A DNA stretch of 64,000 nt. Source: Eudorina sp. 2006-703-Eu-15. Taxonomy: Eukaryota > Chlorophyta > Chlorophyceae > Chlamydomonadales > Volvocaceae. The notes under the pieces are model-generated. The model saw only the letters and a program-made list of their open reading frames with translations. It had not been told where the DNA came from and did not search any database. The position numbers and the translations under genes were made by a program. Of the stretch, positions 11,261 to 27,152 are shown in pieces (within the stretch, counting starts at the first letter, position 1; each line of letters begins with the position of its first letter). The stretch lies in assembly GCA_003117195.1 (NCBI GenBank), contig BDSI01000018.1, positions 31,509 to 95,508 on the forward strand. The letters run 5' to 3'.

Positions 11261-14200
11261 ATGACTGTTGAGGAGGCTCTCAGCCATGTAAGATATAGTT
11301 TGTATGATAGGTTGCGCCGGTCTCTCAATGCACGAAGAAGTCCTGACCCCAAACACTGCCCCACAGGTGGGTACAGGGCCATTTCAGTGGATGGTCCTCG
11401 GCGTATGCGGCCTTGCCAATGCTGCTGATGCCGTGGAAATCCTTTCGGTTGGCTTGATTGGTGCGGCTGCGGAGCTCGACCTAAACCTCACGGCTCAGCG
11501 CACTGGGGCGTTGAACGCCTGCATCTTCGTGGGCATGTTCCTGGTGGGTCTACCGGCACCTCATGTGATGGGGGCTGCGCATGCATGCAACTTTGTATTG
11601 GTGGTTTGGATATGGGCCGTGATAGGTAATGTCATCCGTACGGAACGTCCCTGTCACGCCACGTAGCACCCACACAGCGCGAAATCGACTTGGTTGCCGA
11701 TCACCTATGTATTATTGTTTTCGACGGCTGGTCTTCGGCAGCGACGGTTTAGACACATTTGAATGCACAACCACATACTGTCGTTGTTGACAGTCTTTAT
11801 GGACCCTTACCCCACCGCCATCCGAACCTGTCAGTCGCAGGCCATGTCGAGTTTCCCTGAGGCATGCTTGATGTTACATGCTTGGTCGCTGTCCCGTACT
11901 GCTGTTCCGTACTGTTGTCTCGTACTGCTGTACCATACTTGTCTACCGTCCGTCTCTGTTGCGTCCGACTCGACTCAGGGTGGCCTCAGCTGGGGTTTCA
12001 TCGGTGACGTCATCGGCCGCAAGCGTTCGCTGGTGGTGGCTCTCGCGGTGAACGCGGTGTTCGGGTTCCTGTCCGCCTTCTCCACGAGCCTGTGGCACCT
12101 CATGGTGCTCAGGCTGCTGGCGGGCCTGGGCGTGGGCGGCTCGATGCCCGTGGTGTTCTCCCTCATGAGCGAGTTCTGCCCTCCCCACAGTCGGTGAGGG
12201 AGTGGGTGAGGGCGTGGGCGAGGGAGTGAAAAGATAATCCAGACGGGGCGAAGGCGGAGGCTGGAAGTAGGGGGTGTCGGCGCCCGCACGGGTTGCCCAA
12301 CCGACTGCGCTTGTGATGGGCCTGGCGGTCCCGCAGCCAGGTTGACCTGGCGCGGATAGGCAGGGGCCTGGGCGCCATTCTCCCAGGGGGATGCTTGCCT
12401 TGTTTGCGACTCTCGTCTCCTGCCTCGCACTGCTCTTTACCTCCGCTTCAGCGGCTTGTGAATGTAATGCATCCCGGTCGTACTCTACTGCCCGTGACCG
12501 TCATTGTCTTGATACACTCCCCCCCACCTTTGTCCCAACGCCAGCGGCAAGTTCATGGCCATGCTGGCATCCTTCTGGATGATTGGGTCCCTCTACTCGG
12601 CCTCCATGGGCTGGATCATCATACCTCACCTCGGGTGGCGCGTGTTCGTGGTGGTGGCAGCGCTGCCGGCGATGGCCTGTTGCGTGCTGATGGCCGCGCT
12701 TGTGCCGGAGAGCCCGCGCTACCTGACCATCATGGGTCGGGGCAGGGAGGCGGGGCAGGTGTGGGGCGGCCGGGGTGGGAGCGCTTTAAAATGTGGGGAC
12801 AGGCACCCAGCCCGGAATAGGGGACGTCCTCGGGGGACGGGTGATTGCTGTACACATCGCGAGCCTGTTTGGAGTCAAAAAGTTTGAGCACCACAGGGGA
12901 TGTGCCCTGTTGCCTTAAGAGAGCTTTCCACTTCGAGGACAGTCAGGGTTCGGGCGCACCAGCCTGCGGGGACAGCCTCCCGGTCGGCAGGGGTAGCCGT
13001 CCGCATGCGGCAGGGGTATCCGGTCTTGCCCATTCGCAAGCATTCGTGAGGCTCATAGGCTCCACGGACGAGGTGGGACGGGACATATTTCTGGGCTTGG
13101 CAACTTCTGACATGCCTCTCCCGCTCTTGCATGCGACCTACAGAAGGCATCCGTCCCCTGCGCCCGCTGTCCGGTGGCTTGCATGGCTGAGCCGTCCGTC
13201 CCACTGACTGTGCCCGCCTCCACATTTCACAGATTGAGGTCCATGGGCAGCGAACATCTCCCTTGCGCTCCCCGGATTTGCGCATCGGCGTCCTGCAGCT
13301 CTCGTCCGTGCCTGACCTGCTCCTCCCCATACGTGGGTGGGTGCCCCCGGGTGCCCTGCCCGCCCGCCCCGCAGGTGCTGCTGCGCATGTCCCGAGCCAA
13401 CGACACCCACCTACCCGAGGACTTCGCCCTGCCTTCCTTCCACCACCGGGACCAGGACATTCTCGCGCACCGAGCCAACTTCCACACCGACGCCGCCGGT
13501 CACCCACACGCCGACGCTGTTGCAGTGCCGTACAGCGTCTCCGACGCGGCCGGCGCCAGCGTGCGCGGCACGCTGCGCCGCCTGCGCCGGGCCGTCTCAG
13601 CCGGTGCCGAACGGGCTTTCGGAGTGCTGCATACGCTGCTGAGCCCGCCGCTGCTGGCGTACACGTTGCCGCTGGCGGTGGCGTGGATCGGGCTGTGCGG
13701 CGGCTGGTACTGCACGGTGCTTTGGGTGCCGCGGTATTTCAAGGAGCGGGGCGCAACGGAGACTTCGGTGTACGGGGAGACCTTTGCGGTGTCCCTGGCC
13801 AACCTGCCAGGTGAGGGCGATGGGTGGGTGGTCACGCAGCCACCAAGGGTGGAACCAAACCCGTTTCGACACGCTCTACGACGATGTCCGCCGCAGTGTA
13901 GCAGGTCAGTCCCAAAGGCAGAGCGGACAGTCCCAAGGTCGAAACGGGCCGAGCAGCAAGGGTGGTGGATGCGGCAAGGCCAAGCTGGGACCCTTGCAGG
14001 GGGAAAAAGCCGAAGGGAACCTTGCTATCGGTTTTGCTGCATGAATCGAGGCCACTCCTCCTGGTACCGATACGGATACGGTAGCTGGGGCTGTTGAGTG
14101 TCGGGCGCATCCCCAGCAGCGTGGGTTACCTTAAAATCATCGTTCCTCCCCTTCGCCCCTGCCCCCGTGATCCCCATCTGCCCCCAGGCAACATGGCCAG

Positions 14201-15470
14201 TATCTGGATGGTGGACAGGTTGGGACGCCGCATGACGGCCTGCGTCTGCATGGCGGGGGCCTGCGTGTGCGCGCTGCTGTTCGCGGCGGCGCCGGCTCAG
14301 GGCGTGTGGCCGCTGGTGGCGGCGTGCGTGTTCAACGGCGTGTCGGTGGGCGGCTGGAACAGCCTGGACATGATCTCAGCGGAGCTGTACCCCACGTCGG
14401 TGAGAGAGGGAGGGAGTGGACTGGGAATACCTTCTCTCATGTATTAGACAGGCGACGGCGACCCATGGTTGAGCTGGTTGAACAGCCAGGAAGGGGACGA
14501 GGCGGAAACGGAGCCCGAGAGCGGGAGACCCGTTTGTGGGCCCGTGTTGCGGCCCGTGTACACACTGACCAAGGTTTACATTGCGGTGGTGGCGCAGTTG
14601 CCTTGTTCGCCGCCACTTTATATGTTAAGTTTGTTCATGCAAGTTATGTATGGTAAGTGTATCTGCACCTGGGCTGGGTCTGACGGGTTCTTTATCTAAA
14701 CACTGATCAAGGCTGTCGCTCGTCGGCCCGTTCGAACGCTGACCCCACTGCGGCTGCCCGCACGGCGAGTCGCCGAGTCAGCCGCCGACTCCCTTTTGCG
14801 TCTGCCCCTTGCCCGTGGGTCCCGTAGCTGCGGTCCTCCGGGTTCGGGCTGCTCAACGCCATCGGCCGCGTGGCATCGTTCACAACTACGTACGCAGCCG
14901 GGGCGCTGCTGAATGTGGCGCTGTGGGCTCCGCTGGTGGTGGCAGCGGTGCTGCTGGCGGCCGGCAGTGCGGCCATGTTGAGCCTGCCCGAACCAGCCGG
15001 TGGGTTCTTGAGCCGCGTGCAGTCCAGCCTGCCATGCAGGTTGCGCGATCGATGCGATGTTTCCCGCCCTGCTCTGTCCATGCCACGCAAGACGCAGCAG
15101 AGAAGCCGGACGAGGTGTTGGGTAGGGTATGCGTCCCTAGCCTTGATCGCCCAGAAGGTAGTCCTTCATGTTGCCCGTGATTGTGTGTTGAGGAGGACCA
15201 CGTCTCACCACCTTCCGCGCTATGGATCCGACAGGCAAGCCGCTGGAGGACAACTTCTGCCAGGAGGACAAGGAGCAGGAGGGCGTACTGAGTGGCAGCC
15301 TCAGCGGCAGCGCGAGCAGCAGTCGGCATGGTCCACGGGGGGCCGGCGGGGGCGTCCACCGCAACGGAAGCTACGACGAGGAAGGCGGCGGGGTCCACGG
15401 CGACGCCGGCCAGAAGGAACAGACGCCCGAGAAGGTGGCTTTGCTGGCGACGGCGGACCGGATAGGTTGA
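11261..15470 (+). CDS. SV2-like major facilitator superfamily transporter
   Basis: Eight exons join in phase: 11261-11287, 11367-11543, 11979-12193, 12545-12758, 13375-13810, 14188-14399, 14828-14999 and 15235-15470, giving 562 residues. The start MTVEEALSH followed by FQWMVLGVCGLANAADAVEI is typical of SV2/SVOP-like organic-ion transporters. MFS motif A appears as GDVIGRKRS between TM2 and TM3 and again as VDRLGRRMT in the second half. PESPRYL closes the first six-helix bundle, and ELYPTS-LRSSGFGLLNAIGR is the TM10-11 signature of the family. A long loop after TM6 and an acidic, Gly/Ser-rich cytosolic tail flank the core. The substrate cannot be told from sequence; family members carry organic cations, niacin-like compounds or sugars. 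Twelve helices are expected. Donors are mostly GTGAG/GTGGG. Confidence 0.86.
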
Positions 15471-16998
15471 TGCCTGTGCAGGCTGCCGGAAGATTCAATG
15501 ACAATGTGCGGCGACCAAGTCCATTTCTGGCATGCTGCCAGGCTAAGGAATCGTCGGGCTTAGGCACGATGTATCGATGATACCGATCTCTTCCCTGACA
15601 CAAACCCATTTGCTGATCTGAGAATTCGCTGTCATCTGCCTGGTGCATGTGTGTTCGGATCGTCGAGAAGATCCTCACAGCTGGTACCTCGCTAATTCCA
15701 GATGCTCCCTTCATGACACTTGCTCAGGATCATCGGTCGGTTACGTGAATATTGTGGTGATCCCCGTGTCTGGGCTTCAAGTTCCAGATTCCTTAGGTGG
15801 CAGCTCATGCAGCCCAGCTGGCGCTCAGTGCATGCAGTGGTGCGGCGCCTTGCGGCGCGATCAACGCTGGGAGTGGGTTGTGACCTGTCTATCTCGCCTA
15901 GAGATCAGTGCGGGTGTGTTGCTCGTTTTTGGTTGGAATCGTGAGCAAGGTCTGTACAACTCGCAGACAAGTTGAATTACGCTAGAACTCGTCTGGTATT
16001 AGTAAAGGAATCGGACCGCTGGGCGCTGTGTTAAGAGAAGAGACCCGCCAGGAAGGGAAGAACGCCTGCGGTGGTCGGCAAAATGCGGATCGCTGCGTTC
16101 GCGAGGCCGACAGGGGAGTTGATCTTATAATGCCGGTTGCATACGTCGAGGAGTTTTGGCTGAGGTCGATGGTTGAGCCATAACCACCGTCGTCCCTCGG
16201 ATTGCAGGCCACGGGGGCCCTACGGTGGTGCCGCTAAGCTGCGACGTGTCAATCGGGTGCGCGAGGATGACGCACGAAGGTCACTTGCCGACCTAGGTTG
16301 TTCTTTACGAATTTCTTTCAGCGAGTGCATTTACGCAGGCGTCTGCCAAGGGACGTGGTGCTCCACGTGGCTGTGAATCACTAGATTCGGTTCACTGCCG
16401 AGTACTTCATGATAACTTGGGGGCGTGAACCCTGAAAATGTCTCAAGCGCACAACATGCGTTACATGTCGAACCATATCAACCGACCATCCAGATAGTCG
16501 TCAATTCCCCAAGCAGGCGCATGATGCGCCCAATCAACGTGTTGCGCTAGCCAAAAGTGATTACCGTAACAAGCCCACGCCCATCGGTCAGCAACATGTT
16601 CAAATACCTGGATCCACAGGGTCACCCTGTCCAAAGTAAATTTGCTGCAGCGGGCGGCAGGTGTTAACAAGCAACGGTGACGGTCTTATCGTCCGCTATA
16701 CGCGCCAGTCATCGTGCAGATGACGCACAGGAAAGGGTCACCGGCCCTAAGTAAGGCCCAAGTCAAGACATCAACTGTAATCGGGTAAGCTCATCGAGCA
16801 GGATTTGCCGTTCTCAAACCGGCCCTGACAGCGCACGCATTGGCATGCCGGCGTCAACGAATTGCAACGCATCACTCCTGCAGCCTAAAGCCCCAGGGGG
16901 GCATCTGGGACCATCGCCGCTGCCTGGCTCGAAACCATCCAGCGCGCACTCGTAACTCCACGCAGCACCGCCCAGCCACCGCTACCAGACCCAGACCG
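15471..16998. other. Intergenic, convergent 3' ends
   Basis: It lies between the stop codons of the plus-strand transporter and minus-strand MCM2. No splice-flanked coding frame is seen. TTACA at 16461-16465 (TGTAA on the minus strand) is 534 bp past the MCM2 stop and is a possible poly(A) signal for it. Confidence 0.45.
16461..16465 (-). terminator. Possible MCM2 poly(A) signal (TGTAA)
   Basis: First TGTAA on the minus strand seen downstream of the MCM2 stop at 16999; distance 534 bp. Position is the only support. Confidence 0.35.
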
Positions 16999-23457
<6,459 letters not shown>

Positions 23458-23532
23458 CTGTGCAATTGCGCACCCCTAGCTCAGTTGAAGCTGTTAATCA
23501 AATGGTTGGGTGAAACACCTTCGCGCACCATG

Positions 23533-23541
23533 GTTCGCGCC
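23533..23541 (-). promoter_or_regulatory. E2F-like site next to the putative MCM2 start
   Basis: On the minus strand the sequence GGCGCGAAC sits directly before an ATG in strong context. It matches the E2F half-site consensus SGCGCSAA. MCM genes are classic E2F targets in plants and algae. One motif with no conservation data, so weak. Confidence 0.3.
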
Positions 23542-23932
23542 TTTTCTGAGAGTGCGGAACGCTCAACTCAGAGGCGTCAGACTATTGTTTATACTCAACA
23601 CGACTTTCAAAGTATCAGTCAAAAACGTTCCGATGTACTTAAGCAAAAATGTAGCGTCAGTTTGTATTATAGGAAGAATTCAGGATATCTGTGAAATTTG
23701 CTGTCAGGACTTTACAAATGTAAAACATTCGGGTGTCATACAGGATTGATGTCAACGGCATGTTTTGCAATCGGAGGGGTCCGGACGGCCTTGGTTTTCG
23801 CGCCAACTTTGATGTCGTACGAAGTCTTGGTTTTTGGCGCTCATAAATGGCAATTCAGACTTGTCTAATGTCTTGTAAATTAGTTTAGATAGAGTCAAGG
23901 ACTTAACCTGTTTGGACCCGCTGATAGCACTG

Positions 23933-23938
23933 TCGCGC
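23933..23938. repeat. Left target-site duplication of the 2.86-kb transposon
   Basis: TCGCGC lies immediately outside the left inverted repeat and recurs at 26798-26803 immediately outside the right one. Confidence 0.8.
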
Positions 23939-24024
23939 CCAGAGGGAGGGCAGACACTTCCCATGCCGTACCGATTTCGGTGAGGACCTGCATGGCAAGT
24001 CCGCATCGGACGGGATTCAAAGCT
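23939..24024 (+). repeat. Left terminal inverted repeat (86 bp)
   Basis: Exact reverse complement of 26712-26797; outer end CCAGAGGG, inner end TTCAAAGCT. Confidence 0.92.
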
Positions 24025-24544
24025 AATTTATGGTATAAAGGCTATCGCAAGGTGTAATAAAATGCAATCGGAACCTCAATCGATGACACAAATTTCTATG
24101 TTTGGTCCCGGCCTGAAGTATACCGTGTTTTGTCTATCCAAGGCGTCAGGTCACTAGTAGAAGTATACTGCATAACATGAAAAGGTCATTTTGTGGTGGG
24201 TGCGACAAAAAGTCAGCCAGGCTGTCCATTTTGGAGCATGCTGGTGCTGTAACGCCCTATGCGCTGAGAAGCGCTCAATGCCACTTTGACAGTTGCTTAC
24301 ATGTATATAAAGGGTCACAATTGCGGGGTGATTGCCTTACTCCCGCTTATTTCCTGGCGCTCCGGGCTACCGCAGCGTAGGGAAAGGTGCCGACGCCCGC
24401 ACCGCGTTCCCACCCAAACGCCCCCCCCCCAGAAACGCCCCCCACACCCTTGCCGACAGGCCAGCCCCCATCGAAAATTTAAAGCATTAAACAACACCAA
24501 CGTGAACAAACTCAGTACGCCACATCTCCACTACTATCCCCTCA

Positions 24545-24560
24545 TTACAAGACGTTTACA
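24545..24560 (-). terminator. Possible poly(A) signals of the transposon gene
   Basis: Two TGTAA motifs on the minus strand (24545-24549 and 24556-24560) lie about 145-160 bp past the stop at 24703. The second is part of a short direct repeat, GACGTTTACACC-GCAAGCCA, repeated about 33 bp further on. Confidence 0.4.
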
Positions 24561-24702
24561 CCTGCAAGCCAATAATTGCATGACGTTTACACCCGCAAGC
24601 CATTTACCAATGCACGAGCCATCCTGCCACTTGCAGTACCAAGTACCTCGGTCACTCACACGGTTACGATACACCGCCCCCCTGCCTGCTATGTCATAAT
24701 GC

Positions 24703-26180
24703 TCAGTTGGCAAGACAGCCGTGTGCATGTACGTACACTGGCCACACAATGAAATGCTGTACCTGTACCACATTGTCAGGGCATGCAACCACATTGATGA
24801 GGGGCATTGCAACGCAGACTGCGAGTTCCACAATCACCCAAACGACAATCCCCTGACAGCACGGTTTCCCCGCTCTGAGTTCGTGGCAGACCCAGGCGCG
24901 CTCCCGGGCTAAGAGCTCCGGCCAGAGCCGGAACAGCCCGCGCTGACGACGGCCTGGCAGCTGGTTACTGGCAATATTATCAAGGCACGCCTTGTGTGCG
25001 CCCCACCCGTCCTCGCGGCCTGTGCACGCGTTATGAACGCACGCCAGCGCCCCACACGCCGCCTTGAACCGCTCCTTGACGCTGCCACCTTGGTAAGCAA
25101 CGAAAGCCTCTGGGACCCTACGAGCCGTATCAAAGCTGTCACCGAACGCCGTAGCTGCAAGAAGTGCGTACAGCACGACGCCTTCCTGATCCTTGAACAC
25201 ACTGTCACCCTTCCAGCCAGCATAAAACGCAGGGCTGCCATTGGAGATGGTGGCAGCCACGGGGGCCGCCGCCAAGGCCTCTGTTGCCGGCGGCTCCCAC
25301 TCAAAGTCGGGCGGCCCTAATGAAGGAGAGGGGGATCCGGGGGACGGCGGCTGCGGCGGCGACCCCAGCTGGTGTTGCTGTTGCTGCTGCAGCTGCTGCT
25401 GAGGCGGCATCGGTAAAGGTTGACTTGGCCACACATGCCCCGAGTACCCGGCACCAAGCTGATTCTGTTGCAGAAACTGTTGGGGCTGGGGATTGGGCTG
25501 GGGTTGGGGCTGGGGTTGGGGCTGGGGCTGGGGATGGAGCTGGAGCTGGGGCTGGGGATGCAACTGCGCAGACTGTCTGAGTACATCCTGGCAAACGGGA
25601 CATACGACCGCCGGTCGCTTGCTATCCAAGGCCAAACAGGTGACAGCCACAGAGACACCATCGAGGAGGACGATGTGCCCATTCGTGGTGGTTTTCGGGT
25701 AGAGACAGTACCTTCCCCTGCTGTCCCTGAACGAAAGGGACCGCGCACCGACATGCCCGACGCACACGCAGTCGACGCGCTTAGCAAACAGGCCTCCGCG
25801 GAACCCGCTGCGTCTGCGCTGTTTTGGGCGTCTGCGTGTGGGAGAGAGGATAACAGAATAATCGGCGACCCACAACCGCTTTCGGGCAGCACAGATTGGT
25901 CAGGCAGCACCTTACCCTGCCTTTGGGCGTGCTCCTTTGTCCCCATGCTCATCCTCGGGCCCCAAAGAACGGTCGTCATCGGGTCCCGAGGAGTAGTCTG
26001 GTCCGCTGGGTGGGGGGGGGTTTACCTACGATACACGCACCGGCTTCGGGTGGGCGTTCTGTGGTGCACTAATCCGCCTACAACAGTCTAGGTTGTAGCC
26101 TATACACCCGGCACTCACCCGGTGAAGGCATGGATCTGCTCCAAGCAGGCTGTTCTCGCGCTGACGTCCATGCCCATCAT
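24703..26180 (-). CDS. Transposon-borne protein of unknown function, Q/P-rich
   Basis: Three exons join in phase 2: 26180-26119 (starting MMGMDVSARTACLEQIHAF), 26005-25916 and 25831-24703, for 426 residues with no frame breaks. Order of parts: an acidic segment (SGPDDDRSLGPEDEHGD); a basic, NLS-like RPKQRRR; a segment with a CPVC knuckle and other paired cysteines (VDCVCVGHV, VVCPVCQDVL); a QP-dipeptide repeat and poly-Q/P region; a conserved-looking helical domain (FYAGWKGDSVFKDQEG, then AACGALACVHNACTGREDGWGAHKACLDNI); and a hydrophobic C-terminus. No DDE/D, HUH or tyrosine recombinase signature is visible. It may be an accessory or regulatory protein of the element, a highly diverged transposase, or a captured host gene. 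Intactness within perfect TIRs suggests recent selection or recent mobility. Confidence 0.7.
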
Positions 26181-26711
26181 TGCCCCCGACCTGGCGGATT
26201 TTCCTACAATGCACCGCGATCTTATAATTAATGTAAAAACTTTGAGGGTTTGACAGTATTTTCCGCGCGAAATATTACCTAATGCTGGTCTGACAACAAA
26301 GAACGCGTTGGCGGGACTTGCCTGCTCCGGAGGGCCCAGCGCCGGTTGAGCCCTACTTGACGGTCCGTGCCGGTCGGTTACATGCCTCGCTAGCTGACTT
26401 AGGGATTATTGTTGTCAGTTAGACTGTTTAGCTGTAATTTGCGCCGGTTAGAGGGCCAATCTGTGGGGTCCTGGTGGAGAACTTGTTGGCGGCAATGTTG
26501 AGGTCCCCGGCAACCTAAGTCACGCCCGGTGGCTACAAGTTGTAAAAAATTGCTACTGGTCAATTGAGAACGTTCTTTGGTTTACGGACAGCCCTCTATG
26601 GTAGGAAACAATAGACTTCTGATAGATGTAGGTTGTCAAAAAACGATGTTGCATGAATCGTAAAACAAAATAGCAGGACCTGCTCAAAATGTTTGCCTCT
26701 TGTGGGACCTA

Positions 26712-26797
26712 AGCTTTGAATCCCGTCCGATGCGGACTTGCCATGCAGGTCCTCACCGAAATCGGTACGGCATGGGAAGTGTCTGCCCTCCCTCTGG
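26712..26797 (-). repeat. Right terminal inverted repeat (86 bp)
   Basis: Exact reverse complement of 23939-24024; followed at once by the TCGCGC duplication (26798-26803). Confidence 0.92.
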
Positions 26798-26814
26798 TCG
26801 CGCCCATGTTCGTG

Positions 26815-26819
26815 TTACA
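26815..26819 (-). terminator. Possible poly(A) signal of the mitochondrial-protein gene
   Basis: TTACA on the plus strand (TGTAA on minus) 334 bp past the stop at 27153. It lies just outside the transposon's right target duplication. Positional evidence only. Confidence 0.35.
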
Positions 26820-27152
26820 AAGTATGAACTTATCGACCACACTACAGACAGCCTTCTCTCAGTCGCAGCCCTAGAGCCAATATCCCGCATCAGCCATCAG
26901 AACAGAAAGACTGCCCATCATCAAAATACCCAAAAACGTCCTTCGGTCGACAATGCATTTGCCTTGTTGTCAAGCCGCTAAAACACAACGGACCTCCTGT
27001 TATCTGACCCCCGGCCTCGCATCATGTAACCTGGCACAACAGGTTTGAGCAATGCTTCGGCCATCCGCCTATCAAAATATGTCCGCATCCACATTCGCAC
27101 GAAGACCGCCGAACCGTGCACTTGAGCCTCCCAGATTTTAACGTGCTCCTCA

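Larger units (their letters stand above)
23939..26797. mobile_element. 2,859-bp DNA transposon with perfect 86-bp TIRs
   Basis: Left TIR 23939-24024 and right TIR 26712-26797 are exact reverse complements over 86 bp, beginning CCAGAGGGAGGGCAGACACT. A 6-bp direct repeat, TCGCGC, flanks the element on both sides. Identical TIRs and an intact target duplication point to a recent insertion. The TIR contains a short hairpin (GTCCG-ATG-CGGAC). Inside is one intact three-exon gene on the minus strand (24703-26180) and about 0.5-0.7 kb of non-coding DNA at each side. Target duplications of 6 bp exclude TTAA, TA, Harbinger (3 bp) and typical hAT/MULE (8-9 bp) groups. IS3EU and Dada elements make duplications of about this size, but no matching transposase was recognised. 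It sits about 0.4 kb upstream of the putative MCM2 start. Confidence 0.9.

Noticed and set aside
24703..25875. Transposon protein read as a single 390-codon ORF from a GTG
   Set aside because: A strong acceptor at 25832 and upstream exons starting with ATG at 26180 join in phase, so the first 15 codons of the ORF are intronic.
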